A stretch of DNA of 64,000 nucleotides from Hyphomonas sp. (lineage in GTDB: Bacteria; Pseudomonadota; Alphaproteobacteria; Caulobacterales; Hyphomonadaceae), in the NCBI RefSeq assembly GCF_016125515.1, contig NZ_WGLO01000013.1, forward strand, positions 29,156-93,155. Direction: 5' to 3'. The notes beneath the pieces were generated by a model. That model did no database searches. It saw only the letters and a list, made by a program, of their open reading frames with translations, and had not been told where the DNA came from. Positions 29,720 through 39,568 of the stretch are shown here, piece by piece; position 1 is the first letter of the stretch, and each line of letters opens with the position of its first letter. Position numbers and translations under genes: made by a program.

Positions 29720-30091
29720 CTACAGCGCGAGCCCCGCCGCCCCCAGCGCGGTCACAACCGAGAACATGAAGATCACCGGAAACCGCTGCAGCGGCACGCC
29801 GGATTTCACCGCCGTCCAAACCGCCGCCGCGACGAAGCTAGCCGCGCCGGCGGTGGCGATCATCGCATAGTCCGTCCTCGAACCATCCAATGCCGCCGCC
29901 GCAAAGCCCGCCATGATGAACAGGGTCGAGACCGTGCCAAGGTGCCACATCAGGTAGCCGAGCCATTTCAGCCCCGGCTCCATCTCCACCGCGAGATAGG
30001 GCCGCACCCACTTGGCCCCTCCCAGGAACACGTGGATCACCACGGTCAGCGCGCATACGCCCGCCGCCCCCCAGAAAAAGATAGATGCCAT
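29720..30091 (-). CDS. Small four-TM membrane protein, unknown
   Basis: 123 residues from MASIFFWGAAGVCALTVVIH. Four hydrophobic helices: 3-22, 43-63, 75-95 and 103-122. The upstream in-frame extension is basic and Gly-rich, hence rejected. Conserved-looking Trp/Pro/Tyr (KWVRPYLAVEME, LKWLGYLMWHLGT) suggest a real family, but none is recognised. Convergent with the SnoaL-like gene with 6 bases between stops. Confidence 0.7.
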   Translation of the reverse strand: MASIFFWGAAGVCALTVVIHVFLGGAKWVRPYLAVEMEPGLKWLGYLMWHLGTVSTLFIMAGFAAAALDGSRTDYAMIATAGAASFVAAAVWTAVKSGVPLQRFPVIFMFSVVTALGAAGLAL

Positions 30092-30165
30092 TTGCGCCTC
30101 CCCGCCTTCGCACCCATCCTGACATGCCGGCGCAGAAATTGCGCCCCCGAATTTTGCCCTGCCCC

Positions 30166-30494
30166 TCAGGCCGGCTCCCCTTTCCGGTCGCGCACATTCA
30201 CGCCCAGGATGCCGTTGGCCCGCCTCGCCTTCTGGCATTCGAAACTGCCCGCCCGGAAAGCGCGGCAGGCTTCAGGCCGGTCCTGGTAGACGCCGCACAC
30301 CGCCTTACCGCCCGAGAGGTCCAGGTGGACGCAATGCCCGCAGTCGAACCTCACATAGGTGCGCGCGTCCTCGGTAAAGAGGCTCTCAGGCGGCAATCTG
30401 CGCGCGGCGTCCCAGGGCAGGAGTTGCAGATAGCGCGGGTTCCGGCTGAAACAGCAGGCCCGCAGGACACACAGTCGAACGACACATCGGGCAT
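30166..30494 (-). pseudogene. YkgJ-family cysteine-cluster protein, single-base frameshift
   Basis: The gene starts at ATG 30494 (MPDVSFDCVSCG) and then loses frame; in the adjacent frame it continues CCFSRNPRYLQLLPWDAARR, PPESLFTEDARTYVRFDCGH and CGVYQDRPEACRAFRAGSFE to the stop at 30166. One extra G in the GGG run (plus-strand CCC at 30459-30461) would restore FDCVSCGACCF, the C-x2-C-x2-CC zinc/iron-binding motif of the YkgJ/UPF0153 family, giving about 109 residues. Either a recent mutation or a base-calling error. Confidence 0.75.
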
Positions 30495-30704
30495 GGACGC
30501 GAAACGAAGGCTCCCCCGCTCGGCCCGCGCCTCTCGCAGCCCCCAGCGGCGGCGCGATTTACTGCCGCCGCGCGCGCCCCGCAAGAGGGCTTGTGCAACT
30601 TTCTAGAGGCCTCCGGAAAAATAATTCCCATGCCTTTCAAAGGCTTACGAGAGGGTGGGCGCCCGAGAACGCAACACTCCTGCGGGCGGGTTTATACTGT
30701 GCGT

Positions 30705-31421
30705 ATGGACCAGACCCCTCCGCCTCCGGGTGATTGCTCCGACCGCCTGCTGACTTATGCGCAGGCGCTGATCGGCTGGCGGATCGGCGAGATCGCCGCG
30801 CGCCTCGCCGCCGGCAGCTTCAAGGCCCTGCACTGGACCCTGCGCCGTCTGATCACTCCGGCCGAAGCGTTGATGCGGCGCGCCCTTCGTCTGCTGGCGG
30901 ATGAACTGCCCGCGCCGAAACCATCCTCGTTCGCGCCCACGCGCCGGGCCCCGCCTCCGCGCCCGGCGATCCGCGCCGCCTCGGCCAACCCAAGCCGACC
31001 GGTTTTCCGTCTCACGGAAGCCCGCCCCGGACCGCGCACCAACTGGCTACCGGTCAACCAGCGTCCGAGCATCTCGATTGCTTGCTTCGCGCCGCCGCCT
31101 CCGCCTGCCCCGCGTGCACCGGTGGTTGAAGCGGCCTTCGCCGATCCCATTTGGCTTGCGCGCCGCCTGCTCCGCCAACGGATGAAGCGTCCCAGTCCGC
31201 GTACCACGCTGTCCTATTTCCGGCCTCCCGGCTTCAAGGCCCGGCCCCTCGGCCCGGACGGCACAGAAGTCTTCAAGGCACTGGACGACATGGCGATGCG
31301 CCTCGAACTGGCGCTTCCGGGTTCGTCCTCACCCTGCAGGCGCGGCAAGGCTGCGCCAAAGACACTCAGCCCTCAAACGGATCCCGCATCAGGATCACAT
31401 CTTCCCGCTCCGGCGAGGTAG
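30705..31421 (+). CDS. Hypothetical protein, Pro/Arg/Ala-rich
   Basis: 238 residues from ATG 30705 ([20 protein letters not shown]). An ordered helical part (residues 13-60, [20 protein letters not shown]) is followed by a proline/arginine-rich segment to about 170, then [20 protein letters not shown]. No family is recognised. TATACT at 30693-30698 lies 6 bases before the ATG and no Shine-Dalgarno is seen, suggesting a leaderless mRNA. The last 18 codons overlap the end of purA on the opposite strand, which is unusual and makes the C-terminus uncertain. Confidence 0.5.
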   Translation: MDQTPPPPGDCSDRLLTYAQALIGWRIGEIAARLAAGSFKALHWTLRRLITPAEALMRRALRLLADELPAPKPSSFAPTRRAPPPRPAIRAASANPSRPVFRLTEARPGPRTNWLPVNQRPSISIACFAPPPPPAPRAPVVEAAFADPIWLARRLLRQRMKRPSPRTTLSYFRPPGFKARPLGPDGTEVFKALDDMAMRLELALPGSSSPCRRGKAAPKTLSPQTDPASGSHLPAPAR

Positions 31422-32658
31422 AGACGAGCGCGCACGGCTTGCCGACGAGTTCCTCAAGCCGGCGCACATAGACAACCGCCTCGGCCGGCAGGTCCGCCCA
31501 GCTGCGCGCGCCCCGTGTTGAGCCGCTCCAGCCTTTCAGCGTTTCATACACCGGCTCCACCGCCGCCTGATCGGTCAGGCCGGCGGGGTAATGGTCGATC
31601 GTCTTGCCGTTGAGCTTGTAGGCGACGCATACCTTGATCTCGTCGAACCCGTCCAGCACGTCGAGTTTGGTGAGCGCGAGCCCGGTAACGCCCGAGGTCG
31701 CGCAGGCCTGGCGCACCATCACCGAGTCGAACCAGCCGCAGCGCCGGGGGCGACCGGTGTTGACGCCGACTTCCTTGCCGATGGTGCCAAGGCGCTGGCC
31801 GATTTCGTTGTCCTGTTCGGTCGGGAACGGGCCGGAGCCGACGCGCGTCGTGTAGGCCTTGGCGAGGCCGAGCACATAAGAGATCGCGCCCGGGCCGACG
31901 CCCGATCCGGCGCTGGCATTGCCGGCAACCACGGAGGATGAGGTGACGAACGGATAGGTGCCATGGTCCACGTCGAGCATCACGCCCTGCGCGCCTTCGA
32001 ACAGGATACGCTTGCCCTTGCGCACCTGCTCGTCGAGCAGCTTCCAGACCGGCTGGGCATAAGCGAGCACCTGCGGCGCGATCTTCAGGAGCTCCGCCTT
32101 CAGCTGCGCGCCATCCGGCTCCGGCAGGTCGAGGCCGATCCGCAGCGGACGGTGGTGGGCCAGCAGGCGCTCGATCTTCATGTCAAGCGCGGCGGGGTCG
32201 GCAAGATCGGCGACGCGGATGGCGCGCCGGCCAACACGGTCCTCATAGGCCGGGCCGATGCCGCGCTTGGTGGTGCCGATCTGGGCGGCGCCGAGGGCCC
32301 CTTCCCGCGCGGCGTCGATGTCCTTGTGCCAGGGCAGGATCAGCGAGGCATTGTCAGCGAGGACCAGGCTCTCCGGGGTCACGTCCACGCCCTGCGCGCG
32401 AATGCCCTCGATCTCGGTCAGCATGTGCCAGGGGTCGACCACCACGCCATTGCCGATCACCGACAGCTTGCCGCCCCGCACCAGGCCGGACGGCAGCAGT
32501 GCCAGCTTGAACACCTTGCCGTCGATGACCAGCGTATGGCCCGCATTGTGGCCGCCCTGGAAGCGGACCACCACATCGGCGCGCGCCGACAGCCAGTCCA
32601 CGATCTTGCCCTTGCCTTCGTCGCCCCACTGGGCGCCAACGACCACGACTCCTGACAT
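31366..32658 (-). CDS. purA: Adenylosuccinate synthetase
   Basis: 430 residues from ATG 32658 ([18 protein letters not shown]). The GTP-binding GDEGKGK is at residues 12-18, the catalytic Asp13 and His41 (GGHNAGHT) are present, with [33 protein letters not shown] and [10 protein letters not shown] following. It converts IMP, aspartate and GTP to adenylosuccinate in purine synthesis. The frame continues upstream of 32658 without homology. Divergent from the subtilase gene. Confidence 0.97.
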   Translation of the reverse strand: MSGVVVVGAQWGDEGKGKIVDWLSARADVVVRFQGGHNAGHTLVIDGKVFKLALLPSGLVRGGKLSVIGNGVVVDPWHMLTEIEGIRAQGVDVTPESLVLADNASLILPWHKDIDAAREGALGAAQIGTTKRGIGPAYEDRVGRRAIRVADLADPAALDMKIERLLAHHRPLRIGLDLPEPDGAQLKAELLKIAPQVLAYAQPVWKLLDEQVRKGKRILFEGAQGVMLDVDHGTYPFVTSSSVVAGNASAGSGVGPGAISYVLGLAKAYTTRVGSGPFPTEQDNEIGQRLGTIGKEVGVNTGRPRRCGWFDSVMVRQACATSGVTGLALTKLDVLDGFDEIKVCVAYKLNGKTIDHYPAGLTDQAAVEPVYETLKGWSGSTRGARSWADLPAEAVVYVRRLEELVGKPCALVSTSPEREDVILMRDPFEG

Positions 32659-32807
32659 ATCCCGCTCCGTTTGCAGCCGCGGCGACAAGGGCAGGAATTG
32701 GCGCCGAATTGCAAGGGACAGATGCGCGCGGGCAAATTGTGTTCTGTCTGAGGTGGAATATTCTTTCAATTTGCTGTAGCGGACACAATCATCGCGCCGG
32801 AGCAACC

Positions 32808-34301
32808 ATGTCAGATCCGACCCCCTACCTCCGCTTCCTAACCTCAGAGCGCTACCCGGACAGCGAACTGTCCGCATCCCGCGTGCGGGAGACTTCCAGC
32901 TTCCTGATCGAAACCAGCCGGCGCATGCTGACAAGCGAAGCGCAGGAGCGCATGTCGGCCGCCCTGCACAGCGGGCCCGGCACGCGCCGGATCCCGTATG
33001 GCGCGCTGCGGGTCCAGCCCCTGCGGGCCGGACTGGAAAACGGCGACGGCGAGGACACGCATTTCATCGTGGACCTTTTTGCCGATCCCTCGCGCCAGCC
33101 CACCGAGCATGCCCTGGCCGCCCTCGCCTACGCCGAATGGCTGGAACAGAACCAATCCTGGATCCGGCAGGCCAAGGCGGATTTTGACTGGCACGGCAAG
33201 ACCGCTGCCGGCCCGGCGCCGACCGTTGCCCTCGCCCAATTCTGCTCGGTCGGGCTGCCACCAGAAGATCATGACTGGTCGTGGAGCCGGACCAGCATCC
33301 GGGCCAGCGAGGCGCTGGCGCTGGCCAAACGCGCCGGGCAGGCGCCCGGCGGCGAAGGTATCCGGATCGGCCAGATCGACACCGGCTATTCCCCGCATGT
33401 CGAGATCGACGGCACGTATGATCCGGACTCCGGCTATGATTTCATCCAGCGGACCCGGCCCGGACGCGATCCGATGAACTATGCCGGCACGCCGGGCCAT
33501 GGCGGCTCCACCGCCTCGGTCATGGTCAGCCGCGCGACCCATCGCATCAGCGGCGTCGCCCCGCGCGCCCGCACCGTGCCCTACCGCGCCGTGCGTCATG
33601 TCGCCGTGCTCAACAAGATGGGCCGCGTGGCCCAGGCGATCCGGCGCGCCGCCGATGACGGCTGCCATGTTATCAGCATGAGCCTCGGCGGTCTGTCGCT
33701 CGCCTCAGGCCTCGAAGACGCGCTGCGCTATGCCAAGAGCAAGCAGGTGATCCTCGTGGCGGCGGCGGGCAATTGCGTCCAGTTCACCGTGGCGCCGGCG
33801 ATCAGCCGCAACTGTATCGGCGTGTCGGGCATCCAGCCCGGCGACACGCCCTGGCCCTTCGCCAGCTGGGACGCGCTCGGCAATGTCGATGTGGCCGCGC
33901 CCGCCCAATGGGTACTGGCGGCCCGGCCGAGCCAGGGCGCCGCCGCCTATCATGAACGCGGCGAGGGCACCTCCTACGCCGCCGCGATGACGGCCGGCGC
34001 GGCTGCGCTCTGGCTCGCCCATCACGGCCGCGAGGCCTGCCTCGAAGCGGCCGGACTGGCGCATCTCAGCCTGCACGATTACTTCGCCCACCTGCTGCGG
34101 GAATCCGCGCGGGTGCCGCCGGGCTGGGCGCGCCGCTACGGCGCGGGTGTGCTCGACTGCCTCGCACTCCTCGACCGCGGCTTGCCGGTCCAGCCAGGCC
34201 CACCACCGGCGACGCCGGGCGAAGTGGAAAAAGTGGTCGCCTGCCATCCGATGACGGACCGTCAGCGTTTCCGCCAACTCGTCCTTTCCCAGACGGACTG
34301 A
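32808..34301 (+). CDS. Subtilase (S8) family peptidase without signal peptide
   Basis: 497 residues from ATG 32808 with CCGGAG upstream. Catalytic triad in order: [14 protein letters not shown] (Asp), [14 protein letters not shown] (His), [19 protein letters not shown] (Ser); the oxyanion Asn is in [11 protein letters not shown]. The first 180 residues are an uncharacterised N-terminal domain ([32 protein letters not shown]). No Sec/Tat signal is visible in either the chosen or a longer start, so the enzyme is cytosolic or exported by an unknown route. No inhibitor gene lies beside it. Confidence 0.88.
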   Translation: MSDPTPYLRFLTSERYPDSELSASRVRETSSFLIETSRRMLTSEAQERMSAALHSGPGTRRIPYGALRVQPLRAGLENGDGEDTHFIVDLFADPSRQPTEHALAALAYAEWLEQNQSWIRQAKADFDWHGKTAAGPAPTVALAQFCSVGLPPEDHDWSWSRTSIRASEALALAKRAGQAPGGEGIRIGQIDTGYSPHVEIDGTYDPDSGYDFIQRTRPGRDPMNYAGTPGHGGSTASVMVSRATHRISGVAPRARTVPYRAVRHVAVLNKMGRVAQAIRRAADDGCHVISMSLGGLSLASGLEDALRYAKSKQVILVAAAGNCVQFTVAPAISRNCIGVSGIQPGDTPWPFASWDALGNVDVAAPAQWVLAARPSQGAAAYHERGEGTSYAAAMTAGAAALWLAHHGREACLEAAGLAHLSLHDYFAHLLRESARVPPGWARRYGAGVLDCLALLDRGLPVQPGPPPATPGEVEKVVACHPMTDRQRFRQLVLSQTD

Positions 34302-34310
34302 CCGGCGGCC

Positions 34311-34895
34311 TTATTCGCCGAACTTGTAGATGATCCGTACACCGATATTGTCGAGACCCTGATTGCGGCCATTGCCGAGGATCTGGCCATGGCTGAGGTG
34401 TTCGTACATCAGCTGCACGCCCCAGGCTTCATTGATGTCGCGGTTCAGGGAGAGGTTCGTGCGGAACAGGTCGCGCGACCCGAAGAAGACCTTTTCGGCC
34501 GAGATCGGATCATTTCGCGGATCGCCCTGCGGATAGGGGAAGTTCAGTTCGCCGTCATGGACGACATAGCCGACGCCCGGCTCGAACGCCCAGCCCTCGG
34601 CGAAATACCAGGTCCATTCGAGGCCGACACCGCCGAAGCTGGTATCGCCGGCCGTATTCACGCTGCCTATGATGTAGGGCCGCGGGCTCCAGATGATGTC
34701 CAGCACGTCCGGAGACTTGAACACGATCTCGCCATTGATGTTCGGCCCGCCTTCCTTGTCGGCATTGTCGCAGTCCAGCACGCACATGTTGTGCTGCACG
34801 ACCCCGATGCGGACTTCATCTACCGGGCCGGCCTGGGCGGCCAGGGCTGGAACGGCAGCAAGGGCGAGCGAAGTTACGAAACGGCGCATGGGCAA
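34311..34895 (-). CDS. PagL-like lipid A 3-O-deacylase
   Basis: 194 residues. Signal peptide MRRFVTSLALAAVPALAAQA. Eight-stranded beta-barrel pattern with aromatic strand ends (GGVGLEWTWYFAEGWAFEPG). The C-terminal YEHLSHGQILGNGRNQGLDN contains His-x-Ser, the catalytic pair of PagL, followed by the characteristic NxGLDNIGVRIIYKF ending on an aromatic-plus-GE tail. It would remove the 3-position acyl chain of lipid A in the outer membrane. MPM/MRR alternative starts differ by two residues. Confidence 0.8.
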   Translation of the reverse strand: MPMRRFVTSLALAAVPALAAQAGPVDEVRIGVVQHNMCVLDCDNADKEGGPNINGEIVFKSPDVLDIIWSPRPYIIGSVNTAGDTSFGGVGLEWTWYFAEGWAFEPGVGYVVHDGELNFPYPQGDPRNDPISAEKVFFGSRDLFRTNLSLNRDINEAWGVQLMYEHLSHGQILGNGRNQGLDNIGVRIIYKFGE

Positions 34896-34945
34896 TCCTT
34901 CATGACAAACCTGTCACGAGGCATCGCGCCCATGCGCCGCCTCCG

Positions 34946-35551
34946 TCAAGCCAGTTCGGCCTGGGCCGGGGTGCGAGCCCAGCGGAGGGTTGCTTCAGAG
35001 ACACGCTTTCCGAAGCGTTCTGCGGTCTCCAGTTCGTACCGGTCCGGCGTCTGGTCGGCCGGCAGATCGGTCAGCGCCTGCACGCCGAGGCCGAGGAAGT
35101 GGCCCGCCCGGTTATGTGCGGTTGCAAAGTCGGTCGTCGTGGCGTTGTAGCCGCTCGGCTGGTCATTGCTGACCCAGATCATGCCTTGCTGCGCGGCGAA
35201 GGTAGCGAATTGCTGGAGGGTGACGGTCTTGTCGCCTGACAGCGAACCCGAGACGGTGAAACCGGCAGCGATCTTGTTCGCCCAGGCGCGGGTGAACCAG
35301 GCTTTCGACGCGGCATCCATGAACACCTTCATGCCGCCCGACGCCGAGCCCATATAGGTGGGCGCGCCGAAGATGATGGCGTCGGCCCGGGCGAGTTCGT
35401 CCCACGGCCCCTTGTCGGGCGCGGCGAGATCCTCGGCCTTGTAGAGGGTGACGTTGGCGCCGGGTATGGCGGCGGCGCCCTTGCGGACATGCTCGGCCGC
35501 CTTGGCGGTGTGGCCGTAGCCGGAATGATAGACGATCGCGATCCTGGCCAT
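34946..35551 (-). CDS. Flavodoxin-like NAD(P)H:quinone oxidoreductase (WrbA-like)
   Basis: 201 residues. MARIAIVYHSGYGHTAKAAE is the FMN phosphate loop; ADAIIFGAPTYMGSASGGMK and AAGFTVSGSLSGDKT are the other flavin-binding blocks. Somewhat distant from true WrbA in the C-terminal half. It reduces quinones by two electrons and protects against redox cycling. Followed by about 110 bases to serA, same strand; co-transcription is uncertain. Confidence 0.85.
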   Translation of the reverse strand: MARIAIVYHSGYGHTAKAAEHVRKGAAAIPGANVTLYKAEDLAAPDKGPWDELARADAIIFGAPTYMGSASGGMKVFMDAASKAWFTRAWANKIAAGFTVSGSLSGDKTVTLQQFATFAAQQGMIWVSNDQPSGYNATTTDFATAHNRAGHFLGLGVQALTDLPADQTPDRYELETAERFGKRVSEATLRWARTPAQAELA

Positions 35552-35663
35552 GACGGGCTCCTGTGTTGAGGACCCGGTTCAAATGGGGCGGGCGATCCGC
35601 AGATCAGCCCGCCCCATCCGGATAGGATTTATGCCCGCTGCGCATGAAGCGCAGACGGAAGGC

Positions 35664-37259
35664 TTAGAAGCTCAACACTTTCGCATAACGCACCTGCGGC
35701 AGGGCATCGAGCTTTTCGAGCACGGCGGCCGGCGGCATCGAGTCGATACCGACAAGCGCAATCGCCTCCCCGCCGGCGGCCTGACGGCCGAGGTGGAAGG
35801 TGGCGATGTTGACCTTCGCCTCGCCCAACATCTGGCCGAGCGCGCCGATGAAGCCCGGCTTGTCGATATTGTTCACGTACAGCGTGAAAGGCGAGAAATC
35901 GCCTTCCAGCGCCATGCCCTTCACCTCGACGATGCGCGGCTTGCCGCCGATCAGCGCGCCGGCCAGCGTTCGCCAGCCGCCTTCGGGGGCATTCTTCGTC
36001 GCCTTGGTCTTCACTTTCACGCGGATCAGGCTGTCATAGATCGGGCTCGACTCAGTCTTGGTCTCGGTCAGCTTGACGCCGCTCTCGGCCAGGATCGCCG
36101 GGGCCGACACCATGTTCACATCACCGCGCGAGGCGCGCAGCAGGCCGGAGAGGAGAGCGGCGGTCAGCGGCTTGCGGTTGAGATCGGCCACCTCGCCCTC
36201 ATACTCGATGACCACTTCATCATATCCGTAATCGGAGATCTGCCCGGCAAAGCTGCCGAGCTTTTCGGCGAGCGCTGCGAAGGGCTTCAGTCGCGGAGCT
36301 TCCTCGGCCGTCACCGACGGCATATTCAGCGCGTTGGTGACGGCGCCGGTGAGGATATAGTCCGCCATCTGTTCGGCAACCTGCAGGGCAACATTCTCCT
36401 GCGCCTCGACCGTGGCGGCGCCAAGGTGGGGCGTGGCGACGAAATTCTTCGCGCCGAAGAGGACGTTTTCCTTCGCCGGCTCGACCGCGAACACGTCGAA
36501 AGCGGCGCCTGCGAGATGGCCGCTTTCGAGCAGGTCGCGCACCGCCGCCTCGTCGACCAGGCCGCCACGCGCGCAATTGACGAGGATCAGGCCTTTCTTG
36601 GTCTTCTCCAACGCTTCGCGCGACAGCACGTTGCGGGTCTGATCCGTGAGCGGAACGTGCAGCGTGATCACGTCGGCGCGCTTCAGGAGTTCGCCCAGCT
36701 CCACCTTCTCAACACCCAGCTCGACAGCGCGTTCCTCAGTGAGGAAGGGGTCATACGCGACGACCTTCATCTTCAGGCCGATGGCGCGCTCGGCAACGCG
36801 GCTGCCGATATTGCCGCAACCGATCAGGCCGAGCGTCTTGTAGGAGACCTCAAGACCCATATAGCCGGATTTCGGCCATTTGCCGGCCTGCGTGTCATTG
36901 TTGGCTGCGGGGATCTGGCGGGCGGCGGCGAACATCATCGCGATGGCGTGTTCGGCGGTGGTGATGGCGTTGCCGAACGGCGTGTTCATCACCACGACGC
37001 CTTTGGCGGTGGCGGCCTTGATGTCGATGTTGTCGACGCCGATGCCGGCGCGACCGATGACCTTCAGGTTCGTCGCGGCGGCGATCACGTCGGCGTCCGG
37101 CTTGCAGGCCGAGCGCACGGCGAGGCCGTCATAGTCGCCAATGATCTTGATCAGGTCCTCCTTGGACAGACCAACCTTGATGTCAGTTTCGATGCCGCGC
37201 GCCTTGAAGATTTCCACGGCGGCGGGGGAGAGCGTATCTCCGATGAGGACTTTGGGCAT
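35664..37259 (-). CDS. serA: D-3-phosphoglycerate dehydrogenase SerA, ACT-domain form
   Basis: 531 residues: catalytic and Rossmann domains (GLIGCGNIGSRVAERAIGLK; NCARGGLVDE with the catalytic Arg; TPHLGAATVEAQ with the catalytic His), then an intervening ASB-like domain (about 320-450) and a C-terminal ACT domain (FIGALGQMLGEAKVNIATFH) that senses serine. The first step of serine synthesis. Downstream of serC in the same direction, 117 bases apart, so serC-serA is an operon. Confidence 0.96.
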   Translation of the reverse strand: MPKVLIGDTLSPAAVEIFKARGIETDIKVGLSKEDLIKIIGDYDGLAVRSACKPDADVIAAATNLKVIGRAGIGVDNIDIKAATAKGVVVMNTPFGNAITTAEHAIAMMFAAARQIPAANNDTQAGKWPKSGYMGLEVSYKTLGLIGCGNIGSRVAERAIGLKMKVVAYDPFLTEERAVELGVEKVELGELLKRADVITLHVPLTDQTRNVLSREALEKTKKGLILVNCARGGLVDEAAVRDLLESGHLAGAAFDVFAVEPAKENVLFGAKNFVATPHLGAATVEAQENVALQVAEQMADYILTGAVTNALNMPSVTAEEAPRLKPFAALAEKLGSFAGQISDYGYDEVVIEYEGEVADLNRKPLTAALLSGLLRASRGDVNMVSAPAILAESGVKLTETKTESSPIYDSLIRVKVKTKATKNAPEGGWRTLAGALIGGKPRIVEVKGMALEGDFSPFTLYVNNIDKPGFIGALGQMLGEAKVNIATFHLGRQAAGGEAIALVGIDSMPPAAVLEKLDALPQVRYAKVLSF

Positions 37260-37376
37260 TTGCGTTTCCTGCTTCTGTAACCGCGAATCCCCACGGCAGC
37301 GGGGACAGGGTCAAGGATATGATGGGGAGGTATGCGGCACCCACCTCAGCGGGGGCGCCGCGATTTTGCGGTACGG

Positions 37377-38546
37377 CTACGAGAGCTTCGCGGCTTCCTC
37401 ATGGAAGGCCCAATCGAGCCAGGGGAGAAGCTTGGCGACATCCGACGGCTCGACCGAGCCGCCGCACCAGATGCGCAGGCCCGGAGGGGCCTTGGCATAG
37501 CCGGCGGCGTCGAAGCAGGCATTCTCGGTCTCGAGGCGCTTCATCATCTTCTTGATGAAGTCGCGCTGGCCGGCCTCGTCGAGCGCCGTCACGCGCGGAT
37601 CGACGATCTTGAAGGTGACGCCGGTGTTCGAGCGGATGGACTTGTCGGCGCAGAGGAATTGCACCCAGTCCGTCTTGCCTTCCCAATCCGTCAGGGTACG
37701 GAGGCTGTCATCGGAACGCTCTTTCAGCTTCTTCCAGCCGCCGAGCCGTTCGACCCAGTCGAGCGCCTGCAGGTAGTCCTCCACGCAGAGCATCGAGGGC
37801 GTGTTGATCGTGGCGCCTTCGAACAGGTCCTCGTCGAGCTTGCCGCCCTTGGTCATGCGGAAGAGTTTCGGCAGCGCGCGGTCCGGCGTATAGGTCTCCA
37901 GCCGCTTCACAGCGTTCGGCGACAAGATCAGCATGCCGTGCGCCGCTTCGCCGCCGAGGCATTTCTGCCAGCTATAGGTGATGACATCGAGCTTCGCCCA
38001 GTCGATCTCCTGGCTGAAGGCGGCCGAGGTCGCGTCGCAGATTACGATCCGGTCCGGGTTCGGCTTGATCCAGTCGGCATCGCGCACGCGCACGCCCGAA
38101 GTGGTGCCGTTCCAGGTGAAGATGATATCGGCATCGTCGCGGGCTTTCGAGAAGTCCGGCAGCGCGCCGTAGTCGGCCGTGTAGGTCTTGCAGTTCTCAA
38201 GCTTCAGCTGCTTGGTCGCGTCGGTCACCCAGTCGGAGCCGAAGCTTTCCCAGGCGAACACGTCAACCGGCTTCGCGCCGAGCATCGACCACATGCACAT
38301 CTCAACCGCGCCGGTATCTGAGGCGGGCACGATGGCGACCCGGTAGCCTTCCGGCAGGTCGAGGATCAGCTTGGTGCGATCAATGGCGGCTTTGAGTTTC
38401 TTCTTGGCATCGCCGGAACGGTGCGACCGGCCGAGGGCGGCAGTCACCAGGTTCTGCAGCGAAAATCCGGGATACTTGGCGGTGGGGCCCGAGGAAAAAT
38501 GCGGGCACGCCGGGCGCACGACCGGCTTGGCGGTGGTCACGTTCAT
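37377..38546 (-). CDS. serC: Phosphoserine transaminase SerC
   Basis: 389 residues from ATG 38546 (MNVTTAKPVVRPACPHFSSG), chosen over an ATG 7 codons upstream because a ribosome site (AGGAG) lies just before it. PLP lysine in TYSWQKCLGGEAAHG; GPTAKYPGF and SDTGAVEMCMWS near the N-terminus. This is the alphaproteobacterial type IV/'SerC-2' form that lacks close likeness to E. coli SerC. It converts 3-phosphohydroxypyruvate to phosphoserine. The leader (38557-38629) is highly structured. Confidence 0.93.
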   Translation of the reverse strand: MNVTTAKPVVRPACPHFSSGPTAKYPGFSLQNLVTAALGRSHRSGDAKKKLKAAIDRTKLILDLPEGYRVAIVPASDTGAVEMCMWSMLGAKPVDVFAWESFGSDWVTDATKQLKLENCKTYTADYGALPDFSKARDDADIIFTWNGTTSGVRVRDADWIKPNPDRIVICDATSAAFSQEIDWAKLDVITYSWQKCLGGEAAHGMLILSPNAVKRLETYTPDRALPKLFRMTKGGKLDEDLFEGATINTPSMLCVEDYLQALDWVERLGGWKKLKERSDDSLRTLTDWEGKTDWVQFLCADKSIRSNTGVTFKIVDPRVTALDEAGQRDFIKKMMKRLETENACFDAAGYAKAPPGLRIWCGGSVEPSDVAKLLPWLDWAFHEEAAKLS

Positions 38547-38556
38547 CTGTTTTACT

Positions 38557-38629
38557 CCTATCCTCACAGATAGGCTGGGCGCCGTTGGGGGCGCCTGGCC
38601 CGCGCGCGGTGTCGCATATTTCGGGCGCC
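38557..38629 (-). promoter_or_regulatory. Structured serC leader RNA (serC-motif candidate)
   Basis: In the 80 bases before serC, on the minus strand, two perfect hairpins follow each other: GGCGCC arms (38578-38583, 38590-38595, loop six bases) and CCTATC/GATAGG arms (38557-38562, 38569-38574). The second abuts the AGGAG ribosome site. A third GGCGCC at 38624-38629 can compete with either copy of the first hairpin. Alphaproteobacterial serC genes are known to carry a conserved 'serC' RNA motif here; I infer, but cannot verify, that this is an instance. Confidence 0.5.
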
Positions 38630-38731
38630 TCCACCAGTGACATTTTCGTGCCGACCCGCGGAGAACGGTTGCAGTTTCCCTAAACGGAGGGAATTCTTGC
38701 GCTGGTCCCGGGCGGGTGCTTCTATCTTGGC

Positions 38732-39568
38732 ATGAGCCTCCAAATCCTTCCCTTGTCCGGTACGCTGGGCGCCGAGATCTTCGGCCTGGACCTGCAGTCC
38801 GGCCTGTCCAATGCCGAATTCGACCAGGTCCACCAGGCCTTCCTCGATCACAAGGTGATCGTCATGCGCGGCCAGAAGGGCCTGCAGCCGGACCAGCACA
38901 AGGCCTTCGCCCGGCGCTTCGGCACGCTGAACGTGCATCCCTATGTGAAGGGCATGGCGGGCCATCCCGAACTCCTCGAAATCATCAAGGAGAAGGAAGA
39001 CAAGGTGAATTTCGGCGGCGGCTGGCATACCGACATGAGCTTCGAGGAGACCCCCGCCCTCGGCTCGATCCTGCATGCCATTGAGCTGCCGCCCTATGGC
39101 GGGGACACGCTGTTTGCCGACCAGCAGGCCGCCTATGACGCGCTTTCCCCTGGCCTGAAGGAGACCCTCGCCGGGCTGAAGGCGGTGCATTCGGCGGCGC
39201 GCGAGTACGGCGTGCACGGATCGTCCGCCCAGAAACGCAAGTCGATGGAGGCGACGGAGATCGAGACCGCCCCGGAATACGAACACCCCGTCGTGCGCAC
39301 CCATCCGGAAACCGGGCGCAAGGGGCTTTACGTGAACCCGGCCTTCACGCTGCGCTTTGCCGGCTGGTCAACGCGCGACAGCAAGCCCCTGCTCGATTAC
39401 CTGTTCCAGCATTCGCGCGAGGAACGCTTCACCTGCCGCGTGCGCTGGCAGGCGGGCGACGTGACGATGTGGGACAACCGCTGCACCTGGCATTACGCGC
39501 TGAACGACTATCCCGGCCATCGCCGCCACATGCGGCGCGCGACGATCAATGGCGACAAGCCAGTCTAA
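38732..39568 (+). CDS. TauD/TfdA-family Fe(II)/2-oxoglutarate dioxygenase
   Basis: 278 residues. The iron facial triad is visible: WHTDMSFEETP (His-x-Asp) and TWHYALNDYPGHRRHMRRAT (distal His, with the 2-oxoglutarate Arg close by). FRPGEIFGLDL-type N-terminus (LGAEIFGLDLQSGL) and DTLFADQQAAYDALS are usual for TauD relatives. It hydroxylates a small acid (taurine, alkyl sulfate, 2,4-D or similar), substrate unknown. Stands alone; its stop overlaps the lysoplasmalogenase stop on the opposite strand. Confidence 0.9.
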   Translation: MSLQILPLSGTLGAEIFGLDLQSGLSNAEFDQVHQAFLDHKVIVMRGQKGLQPDQHKAFARRFGTLNVHPYVKGMAGHPELLEIIKEKEDKVNFGGGWHTDMSFEETPALGSILHAIELPPYGGDTLFADQQAAYDALSPGLKETLAGLKAVHSAAREYGVHGSSAQKRKSMEATEIETAPEYEHPVVRTHPETGRKGLYVNPAFTLRFAGWSTRDSKPLLDYLFQHSREERFTCRVRWQAGDVTMWDNRCTWHYALNDYPGHRRHMRRATINGDKPV

